From Acidobacteriota bacterium (GTDB lineage: Bacteria; Acidobacteriota; Blastocatellia; Pyrinomonadales; Pyrinomonadaceae): DNA of 64,000 nt. Both the position numbers and the translations under genes were made by a program. Every line of letters starts with the position of its first letter. Position 1 is the stretch's first letter. The stretch lies in contig JAEWFC010000030.1 in the NCBI GenBank assembly GCA_023389035.1, forward strand, positions 62,001-126,000, read 5' to 3'. Below, piece by piece: positions 9,008 to 17,088 of this stretch. A model generated the notes under the pieces. The model saw only the letters and a list, made by a program, of their open reading frames with translations. It searched no databases and had not been told where the DNA came from.

Positions 9008-9868
9008 TCAATCAACGAATTCGATGTCAACTTCGTGGGGGATGATCCCGGCATCGACGCCTTCCTTCAAAAGCCGCCGAACACCCTCGCGACCGCGTTC
9101 TCCATAATCGAGCGTAAGGTCGTTCACCCACATAGCGACGAAGCGATCGGCGAGCTCGGGCGCCATATCTCGAGCGAACTGCATCGCATAAGCGAGAGCG
9201 TCCTCTCGATTCTCCATCGAATACATTATGCTGCGATGAAGATGTTTCGACACCTGTTTCATTAGGTCAGGCCCGAGGTCGCGGCGTATCACATTTCCGC
9301 CCATCGGCAGTGGCAATCCGGTCTTTTCGAACCACCATTCGCCCAAGTCCAAAACCTTATCCAGCCCCATTTGCTTATAGAAAAGCTGGCCTTCGTGGAT
9401 GAGCAGACCGGCGTCGACGTCGCCCTTTTGTACGGCATCGATGATCTTATCGAACGGAACGACCTTGTACTGGAAGTCGGCGTTATAGATGCGAAGTGCC
9501 AGAAAAGCACTTGTCAGCTCGCCGGGGATCGCGATCGTCATCTGCCCAATGTCTTCAGGCTTTCGCGGATCTTTTGCGACCACGATCGGGCCGTATTTGT
9601 CGCCGATGCTCGCACCATGCGGCAGCAGGGCATATTTATCCGACACATAGGCGTAAGCATGAAACGAGATCGCGGTCACATCATAAACGCCGTTCTTCGC
9701 GTCCTCGTTAAGCGTCTGGATATCCTTGAGCGTGTGCTCAAACTTCAGGCCCTCGGTCTCGAGCTTGTTCGTAGCGAGTCCGTAGAACATAAAAGCGTCG
9801 TCAGAATCGGGGGAATGTGCGACCGAGATCGTTCTGAACTGAGGGGATACTTCGGGTTTCGTTGTCAT
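9008..9868 (-). CDS. mqnD: 1,4-dihydroxy-6-naphthoate synthase (futalosine menaquinone pathway)
   Basis: The 286-aa product matches the MqnD family in length and motifs: ISVAHSPDSDDAFMFYG at the N-terminus, YDVTAISFHAYAYV near residue 65, and GLLIHEGQLFYKQMGL near 160. MqnD converts cyclic dehypoxanthine futalosine to 1,4-dihydroxy-6-naphthoate, the fourth step of the alternative menaquinone route. It uses a periplasmic-binding-protein-like fold in the cytoplasm. The gene sits three bases after a methyltransferase gene, and a UbiX-type gene heads the same run. The pathway context fits menaquinone-based respiration. mqnA, mqnB and mqnC are not in the window. A terminator directly follows. Confidence 0.92.
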   Translation of the reverse strand: MTTKPEVSPQFRTISVAHSPDSDDAFMFYGLATNKLETEGLKFEHTLKDIQTLNEDAKNGVYDVTAISFHAYAYVSDKYALLPHGASIGDKYGPIVVAKDPRKPEDIGQMTIAIPGELTSAFLALRIYNADFQYKVVPFDKIIDAVQKGDVDAGLLIHEGQLFYKQMGLDKVLDLGEWWFEKTGLPLPMGGNVIRRDLGPDLMKQVSKHLHRSIMYSMENREDALAYAMQFARDMAPELADRFVAMWVNDLTLDYGERGREGVRRLLKEGVDAGIIPHEVDIEFVD

Positions 9869-9871
9869 AAA

Positions 9872-10627
9872 TTACAGCTGACAGTAAAAGATATTGGTGT
9901 CGTAGAAAACCTTTATTCTACCGCTTTCGGAGTGTTTGGCAAATAGGCTTGCAAGCTCTTCTACCAACGGTTCAAAACGCTCGTCACCCTCAGCCGGCAT
10001 GTACGACGACGAGAGCATTCGGCCTTTTATGCCGTCGAGGTCAAAGTCCTGAAAATTGGGAAAGGATTCGTGCTCAAATGGCACTTGGAAGAACGCGGAA
10101 AGCACCTCCTGATTGACCTTTTCGTGACGCACCTCTCGATAGTCCGTCGCGTACTTCAAAAGCAGCTGCTCATATTCACGGAGAAACGGGGTGCTATCCA
10201 ACTGTCGTTCGTTCCAGATAAGGCAAACGTAGCCGCCGGGCTTCAAAATCCGTTTGAACTCACTCCTGGTCTCGTCCGGCTCAAACCAGTGAAATGCTTG
10301 TGCGGCCACAACAAAGTCGACCGAGTGGTCTGACAATGTCGTCGCGGTAGATGTTCCATCGACGCTTCGGAAATTCGTGTGTTCCGCGAGAAGATCTTCG
10401 GCGGCGGAACGCATGGCGGCATTCGGCTCTACGCCGAACACGACGTTTCCATTCTTCAGGAAAGGCAAGGCAGAGAGTCCCGTGCCTGAGCCGATGTCCG
10501 CGATGATCGCTTGTTGCGTGAGCCCAAGTTTCTCCGCAAAAAACCGGATGACCTCCGGCGGATAACTGGGGCGGTACTTTACGTAATTTGCGACGCGGTT
10601 TGAGAACCTTTCGATCGTATCTGACAT
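9872..10627 (-). CDS. Class I SAM-dependent methyltransferase
   Basis: I choose the ATG at 10627 (MSDTIERFSNR), which overlaps the upstream stop in a TAATG arrangement typical of translational coupling. The frame extends 11 codons upstream. The 251-aa protein has the Rossmann SAM motif I (IADIGSGTGLSALPFL), an acidic residue at the end of beta-2 (VFGVEPNAAM), and post-motif FHWFEPDETRSEFKRILKPGG. The pattern is that of the UbiE/Methyltransf_11 group. The location between ubiX-like and mqnD genes invites a quinone role. However, the sequence looks like the generic YcgJ/TAM-like group rather than canonical MenG, so the substrate is unassigned. Confidence 0.85.
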   Translation of the reverse strand: MSDTIERFSNRVANYVKYRPSYPPEVIRFFAEKLGLTQQAIIADIGSGTGLSALPFLKNGNVVFGVEPNAAMRSAAEDLLAEHTNFRSVDGTSTATTLSDHSVDFVVAAQAFHWFEPDETRSEFKRILKPGGYVCLIWNERQLDSTPFLREYEQLLLKYATDYREVRHEKVNQEVLSAFFQVPFEHESFPNFQDFDLDGIKGRMLSSSYMPAEGDERFEPLVEELASLFAKHSESGRIKVFYDTNIFYCQL

Positions 10628-11295
10628 TAGTCTCCCGCGATGAAATACGTCATTTTCCAAGCGCCACGCTGCTTTTCAAAACCCGCACGGTAATCAATAG
10701 GACTGCGTATAAATTCCGCTTTTACCCATCCTTTCTTTCCGCCCAACGTCTCGATGCGGTACCAATCGGCCTGCTCCTTTCCTTTGATCAGCTTATTATC
10801 CGTGATCTTGACGACGTTATATGAAAGCTTTGTAATCACTTTGCCGTCCAGCGATGGTGTCTCTCTAAGATTCACGTTCTCGCCGAAGACAAGCATATAA
10901 TCAAAAGCATCAAGATCTTCCGGCCAGTTGCTAAATGAATAGGGCGCGATAAACATCTCCCCTGATTCACCGTCAGCCGGTTCGTATTTTCCGCCGTTCT
11001 TGATCACCGGCAGAAACTCTGACCAGAACTCGTCCTTGTTGGTCCACAGTTCATGAAAGCCCTTCACGCCTGAGTGGCCTCCGAAGCTCAGCGAAATGTC
11101 CGGATCCATGATGGAAATAACAGATTTCAGGTCCTTCCGTTCTGCGGCAGCGATGAGTTTCGTCCTAAAAGCGAGGAACGACGGGTCTTTGCCGGCCTCA
11201 TCAACAGGTTTAACGAACCTTTCCTGGGCCGGTGCGGCAATGACAGCAAAAAGAACCGCAATACATAGGCTTATCGCAATTTTCCACATAGGCAT
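10627..11295 (-). CDS. Secreted SH3b-domain protein
   Basis: The 222-aa product begins with a signal peptide (residues 1-24, ending IAAPAQ). The C-terminal third is a bacterial SH3 domain: VNLRETPSLDGKVITKL, then DWYRIETLGGKKGWVKAEFI. Such domains bind cell-wall or other extracytoplasmic ligands. The middle part (GKYEPADGESGEMFIAPY) resembles secreted proteins of unknown function seen with SH3_3 domains. Two ATGs at 11295 and 11289 are possible; the GGAG spacing favours 11289. Its stop overlaps the next start by one base. Why it lies inside a menaquinone-type operon is unclear. Confidence 0.8.
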   Translation of the reverse strand: MPMWKIAISLCIAVLFAVIAAPAQERFVKPVDEAGKDPSFLAFRTKLIAAAERKDLKSVISIMDPDISLSFGGHSGVKGFHELWTNKDEFWSEFLPVIKNGGKYEPADGESGEMFIAPYSFSNWPEDLDAFDYMLVFGENVNLRETPSLDGKVITKLSYNVVKITDNKLIKGKEQADWYRIETLGGKKGWVKAEFIRSPIDYRAGFEKQRGAWKMTYFIAGD

Positions 11296-11310
11296 TCGCT
11301 CCAGTTCTGA

Positions 11311-11925
11311 CTATTCAACAACTTCCTCGCCCGTCCACTGCGAGCGTTTTGAATGCGGAATGTCGAACTGATCCAGAATTCGGAAGCACAGATGCTCGAC
11401 GAGATCCTCGATACTTTGTGGACGGTGATAGAAGCCCGGACTTGCGGCAAGGATCTGGGCACCGGCACGTGAAAGCCGCAGCATATTCTCTAGATGTATC
11501 GCATTATACGGGGTTTCGCGTGGCACCACCACGAGTTTGCGGCCTTCTTTCAAGCAAACGTCAGCGGCACGGTGGATCAGGTTCGTCCCGGCACCGCTAG
11601 CTATCGCGCCGAGCGTTCCCATTGAGCATGGAACGATGATCATTCCCGTTTGCTTATTTGACCCTGAAGACGGTTTTGCTGCCAGGTTGTCAAGCCTCCA
11701 CAGGCGGATGAGCCGCGATTCCTGCTCAAGCCCCAGCCATTCGTTTATTTGATACGGCGCGGGGTCTTTGAGGTTTACGCCCATTTCGACCTGAGCCACG
11801 GTGGCGGCAGTACCGGACATTATCATGTTTATCGTATCCACAACGCCGCTTGCAGCCAGAAGCTGCAGCGTACGGAAAGCGTAGATGGTGCCGGAGGCTC
11901 CGGTTATCGCGACAGTTAATTCCAT
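11311..11925 (-). CDS. ubiX: UbiX-family flavin prenyltransferase
   Basis: The 204-aa product fits UbiX/Pad1: N-terminal VAITGASGTIYAFRTLQLL binds the flavin phosphate, followed by the conserved IIVPCSMGTLGAIASG around residue 95 and LVVVPRETPYNAIHLENML around 130. UbiX makes prenylated FMN for UbiD-type decarboxylases. In futalosine-pathway organisms UbiX/UbiD-like proteins act on the late naphthoate intermediate, which agrees with mqnD downstream in the same run. No ubiD or prenyltransferase gene is visible here. The symbol is given on family grounds; the exact quinone role is inference. Confidence 0.88.
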   Translation of the reverse strand: MELTVAITGASGTIYAFRTLQLLAASGVVDTINMIMSGTAATVAQVEMGVNLKDPAPYQINEWLGLEQESRLIRLWRLDNLAAKPSSGSNKQTGMIIVPCSMGTLGAIASGAGTNLIHRAADVCLKEGRKLVVVPRETPYNAIHLENMLRLSRAGAQILAASPGFYHRPQSIEDLVEHLCFRILDQFDIPHSKRSQWTGEEVVE

Positions 11926-12020
11926 TGGTTTTCTCCCGATTCTATCACTAATATTCGTGAGCAGTGCTTGCCGCGATTCGCTTTTTTACGTTTGGCAAAG
12001 GTATTGTTTAGCCAAGGAAA

Positions 12021-12773
12021 ATGAAGATCGAAGACATCGAAACCATACTCGCCGCCTTTCGTGCAGGAACGCTCGAAAGCAGCGAAGCCGCACATGAGAT
12101 CAAGAAACTCGGCTATGAGGACTTAGGCTTTGCTCGCGTCGATCACGCCAGGGCTCACAGGCAGGGTTTTCCTGAAGTGATATTCGGCGAAGGAAAAACC
12201 TCGGCCCAGATATGCGGCATCTTCGAACGGCTGATCGAGCGTTCGCCGAACGTCTTGATAACACGTACGAATTCAGCAGTTTACGGCGACATCCGAAACA
12301 TCCACACCGACGCCGAATGGCACGAATCGGCGAGGCTTATCCGCGTTTTCCGCGACCGAACGGAAACCGGACTTGGCGAGATAACGGTCGCTACCGCCGG
12401 AACGAGCGATATACCCGTAGCAGAAGAAGCAGCCCTCACAGCCGAGACAATGGGAAATCGCGTGCAGCGCATATGGGACGCGGGTGTAGCCGGCGTTCAC
12501 AGAATACTAGCTGAGCGCGAACGCCTACAAAACTCGAGCGTGGTGATCGTCGTCGCCGGAATGGAAGGAGCCTTACCGTCGGTGGTTGGCGGCCTGGTCT
12601 CAGTTCCGGTAATTGGGGTGCCGACAAGCATCGGTTACGGGGCGGCCTTTGGCGGCATCGCAGCACTCCTTGGAATGCTTAATTCCTGCTCGTCGAATGT
12701 AACTGTCGTGAATATCGACAACGGCTTTGGGGCCGGTTTTACGGCAAGTCTGATCAACCGCAAACGTCCTTGA
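12021..12773 (+). CDS. larB: Nickel-pincer cofactor biosynthesis protein LarB
   Basis: The 250-aa product shows the LarB/AIR-carboxylase-like layout. A helical N-terminus contains LGYEDLGFARVDHARAHRQG and FPEVIFGEGKT. The C-terminal PurE-like part has VATAGTSDIPVAEEAA, VVIVVAGMEGALPSVVGGL and PTSIGYGAAFGG. LarB carboxylates and hydrolyses nicotinic acid adenine dinucleotide as the first step to the nickel-pincer nucleotide of lactate racemase and relatives. No larC, larE or larA gene is in the window. It stands alone, divergent from ubiX, with a purine-rich AAGGAA before the ATG. Confidence 0.9.
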   Translation: MKIEDIETILAAFRAGTLESSEAAHEIKKLGYEDLGFARVDHARAHRQGFPEVIFGEGKTSAQICGIFERLIERSPNVLITRTNSAVYGDIRNIHTDAEWHESARLIRVFRDRTETGLGEITVATAGTSDIPVAEEAALTAETMGNRVQRIWDAGVAGVHRILAERERLQNSSVVIVVAGMEGALPSVVGGLVSVPVIGVPTSIGYGAAFGGIAALLGMLNSCSSNVTVVNIDNGFGAGFTASLINRKRP

Positions 12774-12883
12774 CCAACCGTATTATTCCGGCCGTCTCAA
12801 ACCAGAATTTTCTTGTTTTCCAGCAACGTTCCCTGAGATAATAGATTCGACCGATTCTCCGGTTTATCCCGCATTCCAACAAA

Positions 12884-13657
12884 ATGAATATCAAGCTAAT
12901 AAGGACCTATGCGTTCATTCTTGCCGCTATATGCTTTACCGCGACTGCGGCCATGTCTCAGACGCTGCCGGTAAAATTCTTCAATGAAAGATTCGTCATC
13001 AGGGATATGGACAGGCTTCATCAGGCACAGGTTACATTTGCGGCGACAACCGGCAAAGGAGAGTATGGTTCGCTGACGCAGCTTAGAGGTGCGGGATTGA
13101 TCGATGATGCGATGGCCGGCGGGCTTAAATACGGATATGTGTTTGCGGTCTCTGTGCAAGAAGATGGGTATAAAGCAACCGCCTTGCCGTCCTTGTATCG
13201 AAAAACAGGGCTTCGATCCTACTACATCGATGAAGAGGGCATTTTGCTAGGGAACGATAGGCAGGGCAATCCTGTCGACCGCTCAAACGGTGTTTATATT
13301 GACACTTGTGCAATGTTCGGGATCGAGGATAACGAACGCTGCGCGATTGGGGCAATGCAAACGCTGTTTGCGGCGGAGTTGACCTACGCGGCGACCGTTG
13401 GCAATGGCCAATACGCCTATCCCTTCATTCTTCATAAAGCAGGTCTTGTAGATGTTATGCTGGGAATCGGAGCAAAACACGGATACACATATACGGTCAT
13501 ACTTGGCCCTTCAACCTTTGTGATATTTGGGAATCCGGACCGGTACGGCGAGACAGGCGTGCGTTCGTTCTTCATTGACCAGACCGGGATATTACGAGGC
13601 TCCGACCGCAACGGAGGAAACTCGGGCCCAGACGATCCGCCGATAAATAAAGACTAA
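12884..13657 (+). CDS. Secreted protein with two prepilin-like repeats
   Basis: The 257-aa product has a signal peptide (residues 1-25). The mature part is an internal duplication. Each copy starts with a helix (HQAQVTFAATTGKGEYGSL; LFAAELTYAATVGNGQYAYP). It continues through GAGLIDDAMAGGLKYGYVF or KAGLVDVMLGIGAKHGYTY, and ends in a YxxTGxRSxxID...GxLxGxDR segment. The pattern resembles the globular part of type II/IV pseudopilins as found in secreted Acidobacteria proteins, but it lacks the prepilin N-methylation helix. Role unknown. A third, diverged copy lies in the lipoprotein at 52629-53510. It ends in a four-base stop overlap with the convergent HtrA-TPR gene. Confidence 0.78.
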   Translation: MNIKLIRTYAFILAAICFTATAAMSQTLPVKFFNERFVIRDMDRLHQAQVTFAATTGKGEYGSLTQLRGAGLIDDAMAGGLKYGYVFAVSVQEDGYKATALPSLYRKTGLRSYYIDEEGILLGNDRQGNPVDRSNGVYIDTCAMFGIEDNERCAIGAMQTLFAAELTYAATVGNGQYAYPFILHKAGLVDVMLGIGAKHGYTYTVILGPSTFVIFGNPDRYGETGVRSFFIDQTGILRGSDRNGGNSGPDDPPINKD

Positions 13658-15087
13658 GGATTGAGTAATACTAAAAGGCGGTCGGCCCAGTCCGAACGCG
13701 AGCTTTTGAGTATCTCGTATTGGACCTGCGCCATTTCGCGGCTGCCGGTCTTGAGATACGCACGGCCCAGATTGTAACGGGCCTGGTCAAGATTTGGATC
13801 GTAGCCGAGAGCGTTGTTGAAGGCTGTTAGAGCGTCGTCAGCCCGATCGAGTTCAAGGTAGGATTCACCCAGCGAATTATAGGTCTTAGCATCGGGGCGA
13901 TAGGTCTTTAACTGCTCAAGCACTGCTGCCGCGTCGGCCCATCGCTTTTGACTAAAGAATGCTTGAGCCAGCTTTTCGAGGGCTCCGGCGTGGTCCGGTT
14001 TTAATGCCACTGCCCTCCGATATGCCAGGATCTCTTCATCCTTGCGGTTTAGCTTGTTAAGAGTAAGCCCGTATGAATATTGAAGATCCGGATCGTCCTC
14101 GTTGATACGCAGCGCCTGGCGGTAAGCCTCTTCGGCCTCGCGAAACTGTCCGAGAGCAAAGCTGGAAGCACCGATGTTCACGTGGGTCGCGGCCCATTCC
14201 GGACGAAGTCTTGCGGCTGTCCTCGAAGCCGTGAGAGCCTCGCTGTGACGGCCCAGAATCCCGTACGAAAATCCTGCCTGATACCACGCTTCCGGGTAGT
14301 TCGGGTCCATCTCCGCAGCCTTTTCGAAATAAGGCAGCGCGCGTGCGTAATCGTCACGCGACAGCTGTGCAACGCCCTGAGAATAAAGACGTTCCGCCGC
14401 AGCCCGTTTGTTCTTTTGAGATTCCTCGGTGAGCGATGAGATGGACTTGGCATCGCCGACGCGAAGCTGCAGAATGCGTTCCGCAGGAACCGCGAAATTC
14501 AGGCTTTGGCCTTCCGCGGCTTGCAATGTTGCAACGCCGATGACCTGTCCGTACATGTTGACTACCGGCGATCCCGAAGAACCAGGCGAGATCGGTGCAG
14601 TTATCTGGATGATCCGGCCGTAGCCCGCGATGTCTCGAACAGCGGAAACGATCCCATTAGAAACGCTGCCTTCCAGACCGAACGGATTTCCGATAACTAC
14701 AATAGATTCACCCTCTTGCGGTACGCTGCGGACGATCGGTAAAGGCCTTGCGAACTGCGCCGGCACATCGACCTGCAGCAGGGCAAGATCGCCCTCGCCA
14801 TCCACGGCTAACACCCCTTTTACCGGATATTTACGGCCGTCCATGAGGTGAATTTCCACGCGTGCAGAGCGTTCGATCACATGGCGGTTGGTGATAACCC
14901 GGTCAGCAGCGATAAAGAAGCCGCTGCCGCGGGACACAGAACCGCCGCGAGCATCGTAGGTCTCGATGGCGACAGCCGAAGGCTTAACGCGGCGGACGAG
15001 CTCGGGCAGTTGATCCTGTGCGAACGCAGATTGAGCGAAGAACGCCGCAGAGGCCAATAAAAACAAGCTGATAGCGGCTGATCTCAT
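13654..15087 (-). CDS. Secreted HtrA-like trypsin-fold protease with TPR repeats
   Basis: The 477-aa protein has a signal peptide (1-23). A trypsin-like domain at about 30-215 carries catalytic H69 (TNRHVI), D100 (GEGDLALL) and S171 (SPGSSGSPV). From about 230 to 475 there are six or so tetratricopeptide repeats, e.g. YPEAWYQAGFSYGILGRHSEA and LDQARYNLGRAYLKTGSREMA. Unlike DegP, there is no PDZ domain; TPRs take its place, probably for partner binding. It is expected in the periplasm as a quality-control or processing protease. It is a single gene convergent with the prepilin-like gene (4-base overlap) and divergent from rpiB. Confidence 0.9.
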   Translation of the reverse strand: MRSAAISLFLLASAAFFAQSAFAQDQLPELVRRVKPSAVAIETYDARGGSVSRGSGFFIAADRVITNRHVIERSARVEIHLMDGRKYPVKGVLAVDGEGDLALLQVDVPAQFARPLPIVRSVPQEGESIVVIGNPFGLEGSVSNGIVSAVRDIAGYGRIIQITAPISPGSSGSPVVNMYGQVIGVATLQAAEGQSLNFAVPAERILQLRVGDAKSISSLTEESQKNKRAAAERLYSQGVAQLSRDDYARALPYFEKAAEMDPNYPEAWYQAGFSYGILGRHSEALTASRTAARLRPEWAATHVNIGASSFALGQFREAEEAYRQALRINEDDPDLQYSYGLTLNKLNRKDEEILAYRRAVALKPDHAGALEKLAQAFFSQKRWADAAAVLEQLKTYRPDAKTYNSLGESYLELDRADDALTAFNNALGYDPNLDQARYNLGRAYLKTGSREMAQVQYEILKSSRSDWADRLLVLLNP

Positions 15088-15184
15088 AAAATGGAGGATT
15101 AGGTCGACACCGTGATTATAAGGTTTTGATGCACGGCAAACAAATTTTCTTTTTGTGACCGCTGATGATATAAGGGTTTACATC

Positions 15185-15631
15185 ATGGTAAAACGAATCG
15201 CTCTAGGTGCGGACCACGCCGGATTTGAGTCTAAAGAAAACATCAAGAAGACATTAGATGAGCTTGGTATCGAGTACGACGACCTTGGAACAAGTTCATC
15301 TGACTCAGTAGATTACCCCGATTTTGCGGCCCGCGTGGCAGGAAAGGTCGGAAGCGGTGAATATGAGCAGGGATTGCTTGTTTGCGGCTCGGGCACTGGA
15401 ATGGCAATAGCTGCAAATAAGGTCAAAGGCGTGAGAGCGGCTGTGGCGTGGAGCCCGGATATTGCGAGACTTGCACGCGAGCACAATAACGCTAATGTGT
15501 TGGCCGTGCCCGGACGCTTTACCTCGGAATCGGAAGCCGCAGAAATAGTAAAGGCCTTCTTTAATGCGAACTTCGAAGGCGGCCGGCACGAGAAACGCGT
15601 CGAAAAGATCACAGAGCTCGAGAACCGATAA
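15185..15631 (+). CDS. rpiB: Ribose 5-phosphate isomerase B
   Basis: The start is the ATG at 15185, which gives the family-typical MVKRIALGADHAGFESK and 148 residues; a longer frame from 15155 is not needed. RpiB hallmarks are D9-H10 (GADHAG), the catalytic cysteine in GLLVCGSGTGMAIAANK, and ARLAREHNNANVLAVPGR. It interconverts ribose 5-phosphate and ribulose 5-phosphate in the pentose phosphate pathway. It appears monocistronic: HtrA-TPR diverges upstream and a ~500-base gene-poor gap follows. Confidence 0.93.
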   Translation: MVKRIALGADHAGFESKENIKKTLDELGIEYDDLGTSSSDSVDYPDFAARVAGKVGSGEYEQGLLVCGSGTGMAIAANKVKGVRAAVAWSPDIARLAREHNNANVLAVPGRFTSESEAAEIVKAFFNANFEGGRHEKRVEKITELENR

Positions 15632-16126
15632 AACTGAAAGTTGTCTTGGCTTTTCGTCGCCGAACTCGTTCCTTACGCCGATGCCGGGCTCGTCGCCAGC
15701 CTCGGCTTTTTGCTTCTTCGTTCACCGCTGACGTCCCCAAAGCCGTCCCCAAAATGCGCATTTCATGTATGCCGCATGTCCCCCAAGCGGAAATTTGCGT
15801 CACCAAAATCAAAATGCGTCACCAAGGACCTTTCATTCCGTGCATATCGCGCAATATCATCTTTTTCATGCAGATCGCGCAAAACGGGACGTTTTGCGCA
15901 GTTTGCCCTTACCGGTAGATCGAAGCAGTGGTCTAATCGTCCTTGAGAAAAATTATTTGGGCTCGCAGGCCCGAGTTCCGGTAATGGTAAGGATTGTTTT
16001 GAGCAGAGTGCTCGCGTAATATTATATCGATCCTTTAAGAAAAATAGGCAAAATCGAAGCGTGAGGCTTAAAAACGGTCTAACATGCCGAATGTAGCGGC
16101 CGCGACATCCGCAGACTAAGACGACC
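15632..16126. other. 495-base gene-poor interval with palindromes
   Basis: No convincing gene lies here; several short overlapping frames exist on both strands, none with a recognisable product. A perfect 10-bp inverted repeat GCGCAAAACG / CGTTTTGCGC with a 3-base loop is at 15877-15899, and is not followed by a T tract. The motif CACCAAAATCAAAATGCGTCACC lies around 15800-15822 and contains near-repeats of GCGTCACCAA. A small 4-bp-stem GGGC/GCCC hairpin is near 15959. A promoter-like sequence for the next gene is at 15994-16022. Confidence 0.5.
15994..16022 (+). promoter_or_regulatory. Possible sigma-70-like promoter with dyad in spacer
   Basis: TTGTTT (15994-15999), a 17-base spacer and TAATAT (16017-16022) lie about 105 bases before the DUF5996 gene. 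The spacer contains GAGCA-GAG-TGCTC (16001-16013), a 5-bp dyad that could be an operator. This rests on pattern only. Confidence 0.3.
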
Positions 16127-17026
16127 ATGACCACTTTCCCCGAGATCCCTTTCGCCGATTGGCGACCGACGAAGGAAACGCTGCACCTATATTGTCAGAT
16201 CGTCGGCAAGATCCGCCTGTCGATGCATCCGCACCTTAACCACTGGTGGCACGTTCCGCTTTACGTTTCGCCCCGCGGCCTTTCGACCCATGCGATACCC
16301 TATCGAGACGGCAGCTTTGAGATAGAGTTCGACTTCAAGAAACACGAGCTGCAGATCCGCATCAGCGACGGACGCTGGGAAGATTTCTCGCTTTTCGATG
16401 GGCTTTCAGTCGCGGATTTTTACAGCAGCATAATGGCAAATCTTGCGAAGCTCGGCGTCGAGCCTGCTATCAAGCCGATTCCTTACGAAGCTCCGTCGAC
16501 AACGCCCTTCGCCGAAGACACCGAGCACGCTTCGTACGACAAGGCCGCGGTCGAACGCTGCCATCAAACTTTGATCGCGATCGACTCAGTGCTTGAGGAA
16601 TTTCGCGGCCGCTTCGTCGGAAAATCGACGCCGGTGCATATGTTCTGGCACAGCTTTGACCTGGCATTGACGAGGTTTTCGGGCAAGCGTGTACCGGTTC
16701 GCGAGGGAGCGAACCGCGTCGAACGCGAAGCGTATTCGCACGAAGTGATCAGCTTTGGGTTTTGGTTCGGTGATGACAATGTTCCGGCACCGGCGTTGTA
16801 TTCCTACACGGCACCTGAGCCGGCGGGCCTCGCGGACGAGCCGCTATCTCCCGCGACAGCAAAGTGGCAGGAATCGAACGGAGCGCATCTAGCGTTGCTG
16901 ATGTACGACGATATGCGTGCGGCCAATGATCCGCGCGCGACCGCACTCGAGTTTCTTGAATCTGCATATCAGGCGGGTGCGAAAAAAGCGGGTTGGGACA
17001 TCAACGAATTTTCCGCCGCGGCGTAA
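16127..17026 (+). CDS. DUF5996 family protein
   Basis: The 299-aa protein opens with FPEIPFADWRPTKETLH and continues HLNHWWHVPLYVSPRGLST, which I recognise as the DUF5996 signature. The central FWHSFDLALTRFSGKRVP and the late SYTAPEPAGLADEPL are also typical. The family is soluble, widespread in soil bacteria and has no established activity. No signal peptide or membrane span is seen. It precedes the DUF2911 gene by 62 bases. Confidence 0.85.
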   Translation: MTTFPEIPFADWRPTKETLHLYCQIVGKIRLSMHPHLNHWWHVPLYVSPRGLSTHAIPYRDGSFEIEFDFKKHELQIRISDGRWEDFSLFDGLSVADFYSSIMANLAKLGVEPAIKPIPYEAPSTTPFAEDTEHASYDKAAVERCHQTLIAIDSVLEEFRGRFVGKSTPVHMFWHSFDLALTRFSGKRVPVREGANRVEREAYSHEVISFGFWFGDDNVPAPALYSYTAPEPAGLADEPLSPATAKWQESNGAHLALLMYDDMRAANDPRATALEFLESAYQAGAKKAGWDINEFSAAA

Positions 17027-17088
17027 GCCGGACGGGATGTTATTCGCCTTCGGGCGTTCATACAATGATTAAGGGAGGTTTTGATCAG

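Noticed and set aside
15763..16134. 123-aa minus frame and several plus frames in the gap after rpiB
   Set aside because: Overlapping frames on both strands, no domain, no ribosome-binding site; read as non-coding.
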